Below are positions 18,376 to 28,256 of a stretch of DNA of 64,000 nucleotides, piece by piece. Origin of the DNA: Pontibacter sp. HSC-14F20 (GTDB lineage: Bacteria; Bacteroidota; Bacteroidia; Cytophagales; Hymenobacteraceae); NCBI RefSeq assembly GCF_019599265.1, contig NZ_JAHZTC010000003.1, positions 62,001 through 126,000 on the forward strand. The letters run 5' to 3'. Position numbers and translations under genes: made by a program. Positions within the stretch are counted from its first letter, which is position 1. The number at the start of each line of letters is the position of its first letter. The notes below the pieces were generated by a model. It searched no databases. It saw only the letters and a list, made by a program, of their open reading frames with translations, and had not been told where the DNA came from.

Positions 18376-20748
18376 ATGAAACGAAAAAATACAGCGCACG
18401 AAATAGACCTGAGAAGTTGGCTTTTCAAGTTCCGAACCAGATGGTACCTGTTTCTGGCCTTTGTAATGGTAGCAATGGCGGGAGCCTATGTTTATGTAAA
18501 GAGCTCTACCCGCGTTTATGCTTTTAAGTCAACCCTTCTGCTGGGAGACCAGCATACTGGTTCTAAAAAGGCGCAGGAACTCCTTAACCTGCTCGATGTC
18601 CAGAACAAGGGCATTAAGGTGGAGGACGAGATCGGCATTCTGACTTCGGCCGATATGATTCGCAGCACCTTAAAACAGCTCGACTTCTCAGTGTCGTACT
18701 ACAAAGTTCCCGACCATTGGTTGAATACAGGACTTGACCTTATTAAAGAGGAGCAATACGATAACGCTCCGTTCATAGTACACCTGGACACCAGCTCGCT
18801 TCAAATTGTGGACATTCCACTGGAGGTACGCGTGCTGAATGACAAGGAATTTGAACTAACCGTAAAGGCCGAGACTCCTCCCCTGTATGATTACACAACG
18901 CATACCGTGAAGCAAATCGTACCAGAGGTTAATTTCACCAAAGTGCTGGAATTCGGCAAACCGTACAAGGACAAGTACTTTGGCTTTACGATTGAGCGTG
19001 CTAATCCTGACGACAAAATCGACGCCAAAAAGCATTACTTCGTGCTCAACAGCATGGAAAGCCTAGTAGCACAATACGCCAGCAGCCTGCACATCAAGCC
19101 GATTGAGCGTGAGGCGCGTGTGCTGGAGATGAGCACCAAAGGTACTATACCTGAAAAAGAAATGCTCTTCCTGAACACACTGATGAGTACCTATGTGGCC
19201 CGTGACCTGGATGAGAAAAACATGAACGGTCAGAAAACGCTCGAGTTTATCGACAACCAGATCGCCAGCCTGACAGACTCGCTCCGGCAAAGCAAGCAGG
19301 CGCTTTCATCTTTCCGTTCAGCTAACCGCATTGCCAACATCGATGTGCAGTCCAACATCAGCTACGAAAAGCTGGCGCAGTTGGAAATGGAGAAGTCGAA
19401 ACTGAGCACTGAAAAGCAATACTATGTGACGGTGCTCGACCAGATTGAGGACGACGAGAGCTTCACGCAGGCGGTATCGCCGGCAGTGGCGGGCGTGCAA
19501 AACCCGAACCTGGCGAACCTCTTTACCGAGTTGTCGCGCCTAAACCAGCAGCGTGCCTCCTACAGTGTGAGCGCCACAGCGGACAACCCGAGAATAAAAG
19601 TAATTGACAGTGAGATCAAAAGCACGCGCAATGCCATTATAGCGAACATCAAAAACCTGATCCGTTCTACTGATATTTCCATCGCCAACGCCGACAAGCG
19701 CATTGGCCAGCTCGAGACAGGTATAGCGAAAGTGCCCGAGCACGAGCGACGCCTGATGGACCTGCAGAACCAGGCCGACTTTGTGAACAAAAAGTATGAC
19801 TTCCTGCTGGAGAAACGCGCCGAAGCTGCTATTGCCCTGGCTACCAACACTACCGACAAAAAGATTGTGGACAAAGCCGCGATGTGGGGAGCCGGCCCGG
19901 TGAACGTGAAGCCGAAGATGATCTTTATGCTGGCTTTTATTCTAGGCCTGATTATACCTGCGGCGCTCATCGTGCTGCTCGACAACGTGGACAATACCAT
20001 ACAGGGTAAGAATGACCTGAACAATGTGACCAACATTCCGTTCCTGGGTGTGATTGCGCACGGCACCAAAGCAGACAAACTGGCTGTTAAAAACAACCCA
20101 CGCTCTGCCATCGCCGAGTCTTTTAGGTCTATTCGCATCAACCTGCAGTACCTGATGTCCGAAACCGACTTTAAGGTAGTGGGCGTGACTTCATCCGTTT
20201 CCGGCGAGGGCAAGACTTTTACTTCTGTCAACCTGAGCAGCGAGATGGCCATGGCCGGAAAGCGCACGATCCTGATTGAGTCGGATATGCGCAAGCCGAC
20301 TTTTGGCAAGTACTTCAACACGCATAATGCTGCAGGCTTGTCTTCGTATCTGAGCCAGGGATTGCCGCTGGAGGAAGTGATTCAGAAAACCGATATCGAG
20401 AACCTGGACATCATTTCGTGCGGCCCTATACCTGACAATGCCATCAAACTGCTGGAGCACAAGCGCATGGCCGATCTGATCGCGAAGTTGAAAGAGCAGT
20501 ACGAGTATGTGGTGATCGATACGCCGCCGATCGGGTTCGTAGCCGAGTACTTTATCCTGATGAAGCACATGGACGTAAACCTGTATGTAGTGAAGCATAA
20601 GTATACCAGCAAGGATATGCTCACACAGGTGAATGACCTATACGCAGCCCGCAAGTTGAAGAACATCTACATGGTGATCAACGACCTGGACTACAACAAC
20701 ACCTACGAGTACGGATACAAGAAAAAGGGCAGCTACTACTACGTATAG
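18376..20748 (+). CDS. Polysaccharide co-polymerase with tyrosine autokinase (Wzc-like)
   Basis: A 790-residue inner membrane protein. TM1 lies at about 17-37, a Wzz-type periplasmic domain with long coiled coils spans about 40-505, and TM2 is about 513-537. The cytosolic BY-kinase domain has Walker A SSVSGEGKT (about 607-615), Walker A' ILIESDMRKP and Walker B VVIDTPP. The C terminus is Tyr-rich (YEYGYKKKGSYYYV), the usual autophosphorylation cluster. It controls chain length and couples polymerisation to export through the Wza-like protein. It is followed by a terminator-like hairpin. Confidence 0.94.
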   Translation: MKRKNTAHEIDLRSWLFKFRTRWYLFLAFVMVAMAGAYVYVKSSTRVYAFKSTLLLGDQHTGSKKAQELLNLLDVQNKGIKVEDEIGILTSADMIRSTLKQLDFSVSYYKVPDHWLNTGLDLIKEEQYDNAPFIVHLDTSSLQIVDIPLEVRVLNDKEFELTVKAETPPLYDYTTHTVKQIVPEVNFTKVLEFGKPYKDKYFGFTIERANPDDKIDAKKHYFVLNSMESLVAQYASSLHIKPIEREARVLEMSTKGTIPEKEMLFLNTLMSTYVARDLDEKNMNGQKTLEFIDNQIASLTDSLRQSKQALSSFRSANRIANIDVQSNISYEKLAQLEMEKSKLSTEKQYYVTVLDQIEDDESFTQAVSPAVAGVQNPNLANLFTELSRLNQQRASYSVSATADNPRIKVIDSEIKSTRNAIIANIKNLIRSTDISIANADKRIGQLETGIAKVPEHERRLMDLQNQADFVNKKYDFLLEKRAEAAIALATNTTDKKIVDKAAMWGAGPVNVKPKMIFMLAFILGLIIPAALIVLLDNVDNTIQGKNDLNNVTNIPFLGVIAHGTKADKLAVKNNPRSAIAESFRSIRINLQYLMSETDFKVVGVTSSVSGEGKTFTSVNLSSEMAMAGKRTILIESDMRKPTFGKYFNTHNAAGLSSYLSQGLPLEEVIQKTDIENLDIISCGPIPDNAIKLLEHKRMADLIAKLKEQYEYVVIDTPPIGFVAEYFILMKHMDVNLYVVKHKYTSKDMLTQVNDLYAARKLKNIYMVINDLDYNNTYEYGYKKKGSYYYV

Positions 20749-20782
20749 CGCCTGAACAAGAAATACATGCGCGCTTGATCTT

Positions 20783-20822
20783 AAAGGTGCTGTAGGATGC
20801 AGATTCCTGCAGCACCTTTTTT
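20783..20822 (+). terminator. Rho-independent terminator between co-polymerase and flippase genes
   Basis: 20783-20797 pairs with 20805-20819 (15 positions, one mismatch), followed by a run of T. It splits the forward arm of the polysaccharide locus and may lower expression of the downstream flippase and glycosyltransferase genes relative to the export machinery. Confidence 0.75.
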
Positions 20823-20851
20823 GAGAGTAGCACGATTATCTGAACCTATAC

Positions 20852-22387
20852 ATGAGTAAAAATTTAGCTTCGAAGGCGGTTAGTGGGTTGAAATGGAGCT
20901 CGGCTGGTACCATTGCCAACGCCGTCATGCAGATTGGCTATACCTCGGCCATGGCCCGTCTGCTTGCTCCCGAAGCCTTTGGTCTGGTTGCCCTTTCGGC
21001 CGTTATCCTGCGCTTTGGTTATTATTTCGCGAATCTGGGCCTTAACCAGGCCATCATCCAGAAAGAAGAGCTTACCACTGAAAACATCCGGGCGGCCTTT
21101 ACTTCCTCTGCCCTGCTTGGTGCCGTATTCACGGTACTGGCCTGGGCACTGGCGCCTTATGCCACTCTAATTTTCGATATGCCCGAAGTGGTGCCGATTG
21201 TGCGCGTGATGGCACTGGCCTTCGTGATCGGTGGCGTGTCTGCCACAGCTACCAGTTTATTGCAGCGTAACATGCGCTTTAAGGAGCTGAGCATTGTGGA
21301 GACAGCCTCTTACGTGATCTCATACCTGGGCGTTGGTATACTGCTGGCATGGCTGGATTTTGGGGTTTGGAGCTTGGTATACGCCTCACTGGTGCAGCAG
21401 GCATTGGTGGCAATAGGCGCCCATGCGATGGCCCGTCACAATTTGCTGCCGGTCGTACGCTGGGAGGCTTACAGGGCGCTGCTCGCGTATGGCAGCAAAA
21501 TGTCCGTTATCAGCTTTTTTGAGTTCATCTATACTGAGTTGGCCACGCTGCTGATCGGCCGCGTGTTCGGCGCTTATAAACTGGGTATCTATAACCGGGC
21601 GTTCATGCTCGTGAATCTACCCATGTATAACCTGACGCGCACGGTGTCGCGGGTAGTTTTCCCATCGTTCAGCAAACTGCAGTCCGAAACAGCGAAACTC
21701 TCCCAGGTATACCTCTCCAGCACGACCCTACTGGCCACCCTGATCATACCTGTCTGCCTGGGCATTATGGTGGCCGCACCCGAGATTGTGCATGTAGTGC
21801 TGGGCGACCAATGGCTGGAAGCTATACCTGTACTGCAGGTGCTTAGCCTGGCCATACCGCTGAGTTTCGTGACCATGTTTGCCGGTATTGTGTGCGACGC
21901 CAAAGCTGTGCTCAACTGGAAAATCGTCATCACCATCACACTAATTGTCGTGATCAGTGGCTTGTTTTTCCTGCTGCGCGATTACGGATTGGTAGGCTTC
22001 GGTTTTGCATTGCTGATAAGTGAGTTGGTTCGCATTGGCATGTACCAGACCCTGATGAAGAAAATCCTGAGCCTTTCTTACTGGAAACAGCTGCGCGTAT
22101 ACCTGCCAGGTCTACTCAACGGTGCTGTGGTAGCCATTGTGGTATACCTAGTGAGCACCCTGCTGCGTAACAAGGAACTGCCACATCTGGTGATTATGAT
22201 CTCACAAATGATTGTAGGTGGCTTTGTGTTTCTGGCCATGATACTGCTCTTCCCGCACAGCGCACTCAAAGAGCAGCTGCACATGATTTTTTCCAAACTG
22301 GGTGTACAGGACAACCCAACCTCTTACTATGGCAGAATGCTGATGCGATACAGAAAGAGTTTGATAAAAGAAACAGAGCGTGTATAA
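20852..22387 (+). CDS. Lipopolysaccharide/exopolysaccharide flippase (Wzx, MOP superfamily)
   Basis: A 511-residue polytopic protein with about 12-14 predicted transmembrane segments. The N-terminal motif (SGLKWSSAGTIANAVMQIGY is the region; LLAPEAFGLVALSAVILRF follows within the next 40 residues) is typical of Wzx/RfbX-type exporters (polysaccharide synthesis family). It flips undecaprenyl-linked repeat units across the inner membrane. It sits directly after the co-polymerase and before the glycosyltransferases. Confidence 0.9.
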   Translation: MSKNLASKAVSGLKWSSAGTIANAVMQIGYTSAMARLLAPEAFGLVALSAVILRFGYYFANLGLNQAIIQKEELTTENIRAAFTSSALLGAVFTVLAWALAPYATLIFDMPEVVPIVRVMALAFVIGGVSATATSLLQRNMRFKELSIVETASYVISYLGVGILLAWLDFGVWSLVYASLVQQALVAIGAHAMARHNLLPVVRWEAYRALLAYGSKMSVISFFEFIYTELATLLIGRVFGAYKLGIYNRAFMLVNLPMYNLTRTVSRVVFPSFSKLQSETAKLSQVYLSSTTLLATLIIPVCLGIMVAAPEIVHVVLGDQWLEAIPVLQVLSLAIPLSFVTMFAGIVCDAKAVLNWKIVITITLIVVISGLFFLLRDYGLVGFGFALLISELVRIGMYQTLMKKILSLSYWKQLRVYLPGLLNGAVVAIVVYLVSTLLRNKELPHLVIMISQMIVGGFVFLAMILLFPHSALKEQLHMIFSKLGVQDNPTSYYGRMLMRYRKSLIKETERV

Positions 22388-22473
22388 ACAAGGTATAACC
22401 AGAAAAAAACGACAATCGTCAGCCAGCTTTGGCGCATCTGATGTATACTAAAATTACCTTAGAAGAAAACCAA

Positions 22474-23667
22474 ATGACTATAGGAGTAGCCGGGCCCGTT
22501 GAATTGCGAATACTTGACTGGGACCTGAAAGACAGTAATCTACCCCCGACTAATGCGTTCCCACTTACCTCGCACTTTATCAATGCTTTGCTTAAAAGAG
22601 GTTTTAAAGTAATTGCCTATACCAATTCAACCGAAATTGCGGAGCCGATGGTGTTGGAAAGCGGCAACCTCAAGGTATGTATAAGCCGCCAGAAGCCGCA
22701 ACCCGGCCGTCGTTTTTTCCTGTTTGAAGTAGAAGACCTCCGGAAGATGATGGTAGCGCATCCGGCTGATTTCATGAGTGCTTTCTGGAGCTATGAATTT
22801 GCCTGGGCGGCCCTGAAAACCGGAAAACCAACTGTGGTGAGCCTGCACGATGTGGCATTCCAGATCCTGCGCAAAATACCCGACATGTTCCGGATGGTGC
22901 GCTGGATGATCAACTACATCGTCGTGAGCAAGGCGGATTTCCTGCTAGCCAACTCGGTCTATACCTACAATCAGCTCGACCGCAGGACCAAATCCAAAAC
23001 CAGAGTCATCGACAATTTTTACCCAAGCACGCTGGAGCAGCGCCTTGCCCCTAATTCCCAAAAAGGAAACTATATCATTACGGTAGCCCAAGGCTTTACG
23101 CAACGTAAAAATATAGAAACCGGACTTCAGGCTTTTGCCCTGTTGCGCAAGCAGTTTCCGGACCTGGAGTACTACCTGGTGGGGGTTGACTCTGAAGAAG
23201 GGGGTCTGGCACAGCAATATGCCCAGAAACAAAACTTAACAGATGGCGTACGGTTTATGGGTCCGATGCCTTACGACGAGGTGTTCAGGCTGATCCAGAA
23301 TGCCCAGGTGCTTTTGCATCCTTCACGGGAGGAGTCGTTTGGCATGGTGCTGCTCGAGGCGATGGTGGCCCGCACCCCGACAGTGGGCGGCAAAGACAGT
23401 GGTTATATTCCCCATTTACTTGATTATGGCAAGGCAGGGCTGCTTTGTGATGTGGAATCACCTGAATCCATGGCCACTGAAGTAGGCCGCATACTGACAG
23501 ATCATGCCTTATACCAGACGCTTGTGCACAAAGGCTATACCTATGCAGAGGAGAATTTCTCTGAGAACGTGATCGTAAATAAACACCTGAAGTACTACAG
23601 CGAGGTTCTGGGCAAGCCGCTGGAGCCTGTAGTACAGCAGCCAGATAAGTCAGAGCAGGTTGCCTAG
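22474..23667 (+). CDS. Glycosyltransferase family 4
   Basis: A GT-B fold transferase of 397 residues from the chosen ATG. The N-terminal domain begins MTIGVAGPVELRILDWDL. The C-terminal nucleotide-sugar domain has VAQGFTQRKNIETGL, FMGPMPYDEV and the E-x7-E motif in HPSREESFGMVLLEAM. I prefer the start at 22474 because the Rossmann strand begins there; ATG 22441 and TTG 22429 are in frame upstream. It adds one sugar to the lipid-linked repeat unit; donor and acceptor are not visible. Confidence 0.88.
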   Translation: MTIGVAGPVELRILDWDLKDSNLPPTNAFPLTSHFINALLKRGFKVIAYTNSTEIAEPMVLESGNLKVCISRQKPQPGRRFFLFEVEDLRKMMVAHPADFMSAFWSYEFAWAALKTGKPTVVSLHDVAFQILRKIPDMFRMVRWMINYIVVSKADFLLANSVYTYNQLDRRTKSKTRVIDNFYPSTLEQRLAPNSQKGNYIITVAQGFTQRKNIETGLQAFALLRKQFPDLEYYLVGVDSEEGGLAQQYAQKQNLTDGVRFMGPMPYDEVFRLIQNAQVLLHPSREESFGMVLLEAMVARTPTVGGKDSGYIPHLLDYGKAGLLCDVESPESMATEVGRILTDHALYQTLVHKGYTYAEENFSENVIVNKHLKYYSEVLGKPLEPVVQQPDKSEQVA

Positions 23668-23713
23668 TTGACCAATGCCGGCAGGTAAAATGGCCCTAAA
23701 CTGAAAGCACAGC

Positions 23714-25015
23714 ATGAAGATTAATTACAGCTTTATATTCATTATCCCACTTGCCATGATCCTCATCATGGACAACGCTTTTACGGAATTGGCATTCCCT
23801 CACAACCTTGAAGCGCAGGGGAACATGCTGAACATGCTGTTAAAAGGTATGGCGGTTGTTTCGTTTGGCTACAGCTCCTTTTACTTTAAGCGTATGTCGC
23901 CGGTCATGCGGGTAGCCTTTGTGTTCACTACGTTATATGTGTTTGCCATGGTGTTCGAGTCATATTACTTCTATGGCACACCCATGGTATACCCGCACGT
24001 GTTTCAGAAACTGTTCCTGTTTTACTTTATTTTCTTTGTCTATACCTTCTACAAGGGCAATTTTCACCTGAAGTTTTCGCATGTAGTCTGGTTTATACTG
24101 GGGGGCTTTTGGATCAGCGTCATTGTGGTGCATCCCGACAAACTCAGCCTGGGAGCGTTCACCTCACATGAGCGGGGGGTATATGCCTCTTCGGTATACA
24201 TGCTGGTTATACCTTTTATGTATTTTCTGAGCCAGTACATTTTCCACAGCAAGCTAACAAGCTTGTTTATGGCTTTTTTTATACTGGTTTCCATCGTTTT
24301 CTTCCAGCACCGGACCGTGTGGATATCAACTGCCATCATATTGGTTGTGTATTACCTTCTGATCAGGTTTAAGTCTGGCTTATCAATCAACTTCGCTGCG
24401 AAATTCATGCCCATCGGAATTGTGCTTCTGATCGCAGGTATAGCCAGCAGCGCCTTCTTATTCTCGACCAACCCAGAGATCATTACCAAGATACAGGACA
24501 GCTTCTCTGACATAGAGAACTTCGACTCGCAGGGCACGGGCGGCTGGCGCTATATACAATGGATGTCGTACCTGCCTTTTATACAGGATAACTGGCTGGT
24601 AGGTATGCGCTTCGAAGGTTTTGAGCTGCCCATTCAGTTCTGGCGCGACGATACCAATGAGCCCGTGTTCGATGACGGCCAGGGCCACCACTTTCATAGC
24701 TTCTATGTAGACATTCTTTTCTACACCGGCTTTGTCGGACTTGCCATTTACTGCATCATGCCTATTTATGCTATTGTAAAGGGCCTGCGCTCAAAAGCCA
24801 TGACCGTGCACCAGATCATCCTGATCGCTTTTATCAGCACAGGCTTTGCCTACGGCTTCTCGTATGTACTGCCTGTGTTTTATTATGCCGTACTGGGCTG
24901 GGCGATCGTTTACATGGAAGAAGATGGCGTGGAGCGCACTAGTTACCTGCACGATTTTGCTTCCCGCTGGAAGGCGAAAGCAGTCGGGCAGTACCGCAAG
25001 CTGACAGCCGCCTGA
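23714..25015 (+). CDS. O-antigen polymerase/ligase-like membrane protein (Wzy candidate)
   Basis: A 433-residue protein with about 10 predicted transmembrane segments and a larger periplasmic loop at about 265-330 (GTGGWRYIQWMSYLPFI, GMRFEGFEL, HHFHSFYVDILFYTGFVG). These motifs match the O-antigen ligase/polymerase fold, with the loop near the C-terminal third. As the only such protein in the locus, it is the best candidate for the repeat-unit polymerase. Sequence conservation in this family is low, so the call rests on topology and context. Confidence 0.8.
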   Translation: MKINYSFIFIIPLAMILIMDNAFTELAFPHNLEAQGNMLNMLLKGMAVVSFGYSSFYFKRMSPVMRVAFVFTTLYVFAMVFESYYFYGTPMVYPHVFQKLFLFYFIFFVYTFYKGNFHLKFSHVVWFILGGFWISVIVVHPDKLSLGAFTSHERGVYASSVYMLVIPFMYFLSQYIFHSKLTSLFMAFFILVSIVFFQHRTVWISTAIILVVYYLLIRFKSGLSINFAAKFMPIGIVLLIAGIASSAFLFSTNPEIITKIQDSFSDIENFDSQGTGGWRYIQWMSYLPFIQDNWLVGMRFEGFELPIQFWRDDTNEPVFDDGQGHHFHSFYVDILFYTGFVGLAIYCIMPIYAIVKGLRSKAMTVHQIILIAFISTGFAYGFSYVLPVFYYAVLGWAIVYMEEDGVERTSYLHDFASRWKAKAVGQYRKLTAA

Positions 25016-25078
25016 TAGCAGAAACTTCTGACGGCAATATCAGTATACAAAACAGACATATCGTTATACCTTAATATT

Positions 25079-26014
25079 ATGAGTAATTCTATTCCTACTA
25101 CACCTTTGCACACACCCGTGCTGTTAATTATATTCAATAGAGCTCATACCACACAACAAGTATTCGACCGTATCCGCCAGGTAAAGCCAGCGCGCCTCTA
25201 TGTAGCCGCCGATGGCCCTCGACCTGGTGTGGAGACAGATATAGCTAAATGTGCCGAGACACGGCGCATCGTAGAACAAGTAGACTGGGAATGTGAAGTA
25301 AAGACGCTTTTCCAGGAGAAAAACTTGAAGTGTGGTGTTGCTCCCGCTACAGCGATCAGCTGGTTCTTTGAGCACGAAGAGTCCGGCATAATACTCGAAG
25401 ACGACTGCGTACCTTCCAAAAGCTTTTTCTGGTTTTGCCAGGAGCTTTTGGACAAGTATAAGCACGACACGCGCATTATGCACATCAGCGGCAACAACTA
25501 CCTGAATGGCTGGCGCAAGGATAACGATTATTCGTACTACTTCTCCAACAAAGTAAATGCCTGGGGCTGGGCTACCTGGCGAAGAGCCTGGCAGTTGTTC
25601 GACTTTAACCTGAAAGCATACCCGGAACTCAAGGAAAAAGGCTACCTGAAAGGCCTGTTCTTGAATAAGTTTGAAGAGACTTACCGCTTGAGCAAGCTCG
25701 AGGAGGCGTTTGCCAGCATCCCGAACGGCGACATCTGGGATTATCAATGGGAGTTTACAGTTTACAGCAACTCCGGGCTTTGCATTGTGCCGGAAGTAAA
25801 TCTGGTGCGCAATATCGGCTTTGGAGAAGATGCCACGCACACATTTAACACCCACGATAACAAGGCACAGATTACGGAAAATGAAATTGCTTTCCCACTG
25901 CGCCACCCCCGGTTTGTCGTACGCGATATTGAGTCAGACTCAAAAAACTTTAATCACTTAATTAAGGGCAAAGTAAGTTCAAAGCTTAAGAGCCTGCTAA
26001 GCTTCAATTTATAA
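25079..26014 (+). CDS. GT-A fold glycosyltransferase (GT2-like)
   Basis: A 311-residue soluble protein. It opens with PVLLIIFNRAHTTQQVFDRI and carries an acidic IILEDDCVPS motif (about residue 103) in the position of the metal-binding DxD of GT-A transferases, plus HISGNNYLNGW and NAWGWATWRRAW. The last motif is typical of a Bacteroidota/cyanobacterial branch of nucleotide-diphospho-sugar transferases. Predicted to act at the cytosolic face on the growing repeat unit. Confidence 0.78.
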   Translation: MSNSIPTTPLHTPVLLIIFNRAHTTQQVFDRIRQVKPARLYVAADGPRPGVETDIAKCAETRRIVEQVDWECEVKTLFQEKNLKCGVAPATAISWFFEHEESGIILEDDCVPSKSFFWFCQELLDKYKHDTRIMHISGNNYLNGWRKDNDYSYYFSNKVNAWGWATWRRAWQLFDFNLKAYPELKEKGYLKGLFLNKFEETYRLSKLEEAFASIPNGDIWDYQWEFTVYSNSGLCIVPEVNLVRNIGFGEDATHTFNTHDNKAQITENEIAFPLRHPRFVVRDIESDSKNFNHLIKGKVSSKLKSLLSFNL

Positions 26015-26059
26015 TATTTATCCAACATCAACCCTTCTCATTTTCGTAGATAGTACAGC

Positions 26060-26096
26060 TGCACCTGTTGTTGCCAGATTGCCAACAACAGGTGCA
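26060..26096 (+). other. Strong intercistronic hairpin
   Basis: TGCACCTGTTGTTG (26060-26073) and CAACAACAGGTGCA (26083-26096) form a perfect 14-bp stem with a 9-base loop. No T run follows on the plus strand, so it is not a classical terminator. It lies 28 bases before the next glycosyltransferase start and may stabilise or separate the two parts of the mRNA. Confidence 0.6.
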
Positions 26097-26123
26097 CAAA
26101 AAATTGACCTATACCTGAACCTT

Positions 26124-26963
26124 ATGATCAACATAATTATACCTGTGTTCAACAGGAAAGAATATACCAGAGAGTGCCTCCAGTCGCTGAGAAAACAAAC
26201 AGATCAGCGTTTTAAAGTGGTTATTGTAGATGATGGCTCTACAGACGGCACAGAAGCCATGCTTCGGGCAGAGTTTCCGGAAGTGGAAGTGCTCACAGGC
26301 AGCGGCAACCTGTTCTGGACAGCTGGTGTCAACTTGGGAATACGGCACGCGCTGAAGCAGGGCGCCGAACTTATCATGACCATGAACAACGACGTGATCA
26401 CCGATGAGCGCCTGATCGAGAAGATGTATTACTGGCATGCACAAAAACCTGAAGCCCTGCTGGGTGCGCTGGAGCTGGATGCCAATACACAACAGCCAAT
26501 CTTTGGAGGAGAGCGCTTAAACTGGCTGCTGAACACCATTGAAGAAGTACTCCCGACGCTATCGAAAGATGAGCAAAAAGGTCTGCATGCAGTTACCCAC
26601 CTGCCGGGCAGAGGCCTGCTTATACCTCGGGTTGTGATCGAAAAGATAGGCATCTTTGACCAGGACCGCTTCCCGCATTACATTGCAGATTACGACTATA
26701 CTCATACGGCCAGAAGAGCAGGGTTTGAACTGTATGTTAACTATGACGCTAAGCTGCTTACGTATCCGGAAGAAAGCGGTGAACGTCAGATCAGGAGCGA
26801 AAAGAACTTTAAAAACTATTATAAACACCTCTTCGACCTGAAAGGCGGCGGTAATCTGCGGGACTTCACAAGATTCACACTAAAGAACTGCCCTACGCCT
26901 TATATCCCGTTTCACCTGGCAAATGGTTATACACGCAGGCTGGTCGGGTATTTTTTAAGATAG
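26124..26963 (+). CDS. Glycosyltransferase family 2
   Basis: A 279-residue GT-A transferase starting MINIIIPVFNRKEYTRECL, with VIVDDGSTDGT and the DxD-equivalent MNNDVITDERL. GRGLLIPRVVIEKIG and HYIADYDYTHTARRAG resemble rhamnosyltransferase-like GT2 enzymes. I start it at 26124 because the first beta strand begins there; an upstream TTG at 26079 lies inside the hairpin. It is 9 bases from the next gene, so probably co-transcribed. Confidence 0.87.
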   Translation: MINIIIPVFNRKEYTRECLQSLRKQTDQRFKVVIVDDGSTDGTEAMLRAEFPEVEVLTGSGNLFWTAGVNLGIRHALKQGAELIMTMNNDVITDERLIEKMYYWHAQKPEALLGALELDANTQQPIFGGERLNWLLNTIEEVLPTLSKDEQKGLHAVTHLPGRGLLIPRVVIEKIGIFDQDRFPHYIADYDYTHTARRAGFELYVNYDAKLLTYPEESGERQIRSEKNFKNYYKHLFDLKGGGNLRDFTRFTLKNCPTPYIPFHLANGYTRRLVGYFLR

Positions 26964-26972
26964 AACCATTAG

Positions 26973-28256
26973 ATGTACTGGTCAATTGATTTGAAGAAAG
27001 ATTTTCCATACCTCAAAACATTAAGCATTGCTATTCCCCTGGTGGTGGTAGCAATGCTTTTTGCTTATTATTATACCCAAGGCCACCTGCCCGGTGCAAA
27101 AAGGAGCGCCAAAGCTACAACTGCTGGCTATGATGATCCGATCGTGATCAGAAAAGGAGGCACTTACTCCGGCAACTGGGAGTCAAAAGATACTGAAGTT
27201 GCAGCTGTGGAAATCAAAACATCTGAGCCAGTCATTATCGAGCATTCCAACATCCGGGGAGCCGGCTACCTGATCAAAAGCTGGGGACATGATGCCAGTA
27301 TTACCGTCAGAAACACGAAAGGCTACGGCCTTACCCCCACTCCCTGGATTCTGTATGAGAAGCCACGGCGTTTTCTGATCGTAAATGATTTCAAACATGT
27401 GGTGGTGGAGAACTGCTACATGGAGAGCACAGCCGGTATCTACATTGGAGACGCCTACAAAGGCGACGGCAGTCCGGACAATACCATCAGGATCCGCTAT
27501 AACAAGGCCAAAAACATTGACGGGCGCATTTATGATGGCTGGTACCGGTCACAGTTTGTGCAGTTCAATTTCCGGAACCCCATCCAGCACGCCGAGATTG
27601 CCTGGAACGAGGTGATCAATGAACCGAACAAATCGTTGGTAGAAGACAACATTAACCTGTCGAACTCTCGCGGCACACCCGCCTCTCCTATCCGTATTCA
27701 TAACAACTACATACAGGGCGCATACCCTTACCCAGCCGATAGCAAGGAATTCTCAGGTGGAGGCATCATTACGGACTCCTGGTACGAGGAAGGTATGGGC
27801 GATCCGAAAGAGGTCGCCACTGCCCATGTCAAGGTATACGACAACCAGACTGTCAACCTGGGCAACTATAATTACGCTATAGCAGGCGGCAATAACATTG
27901 AGATTTTTAAAAACCGTGCCGTTAACGCCGCCCGTTTTGAAAATGGTGAGAAGTTTAAGATGTGGACCCAGGGATTGTACGGCTACGACTTCTACAAAAG
28001 GAATTCGACCTTTAACAATACCTTTCATAACAATGTGATCGGAATTATGGGGCAGGACGGCAGAAATGACAACCATTACTTTCCGGACGGGACAGTGCGT
28101 GAGCACAGCAACAAGTTTATACAAGGTGAGATAACAAAACAAAGTGAGCGGGCGGAGTACCATAACTGGCTGACAAAACTGGCGAAAAACAATATCCTCC
28201 TTGGCCCCACTTTAGCAGAGCCCTCCAAATCCAAAGAATCAAGCGGCATTCAATAG
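26973..28256 (+). CDS. Membrane-anchored parallel beta-helix protein
   Basis: A 427-residue protein with one N-terminal transmembrane segment (about 17-34, TLSIAIPLVVVAMLFAYYY) and no cleavable signal. Residues about 50-410 are a right-handed beta-helix-like domain (IRKGGTYSGNWESKD, NIRGAGYLIKSWG, NNYIQGAYPYPAD, YNYAIAGGNNIEIFKN). It is a close paralogue of the N-terminal domain of the exported protein at 28907. The fold is common in polysaccharide lyases, epimerases and hydrolases. Catalytic residues cannot be assigned by eye. Position in the polysaccharide locus suggests that it acts on the nascent polymer in the periplasm. Confidence 0.75.
   Translation: MYWSIDLKKDFPYLKTLSIAIPLVVVAMLFAYYYTQGHLPGAKRSAKATTAGYDDPIVIRKGGTYSGNWESKDTEVAAVEIKTSEPVIIEHSNIRGAGYLIKSWGHDASITVRNTKGYGLTPTPWILYEKPRRFLIVNDFKHVVVENCYMESTAGIYIGDAYKGDGSPDNTIRIRYNKAKNIDGRIYDGWYRSQFVQFNFRNPIQHAEIAWNEVINEPNKSLVEDNINLSNSRGTPASPIRIHNNYIQGAYPYPADSKEFSGGGIITDSWYEEGMGDPKEVATAHVKVYDNQTVNLGNYNYAIAGGNNIEIFKNRAVNAARFENGEKFKMWTQGLYGYDFYKRNSTFNNTFHNNVIGIMGQDGRNDNHYFPDGTVREHSNKFIQGEITKQSERAEYHNWLTKLAKNNILLGPTLAEPSKSKESSGIQ

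Noticed and set aside
19560-20321. Long minus-strand frame (253 codons)
   Set aside because: Shadow of the Wzc-like gene; sequence is low-complexity-like and without motifs.
25124-25906. Minus-strand frame of 260 codons
   Set aside because: Antisense to a clear glycosyltransferase gene; no domain or start signal.
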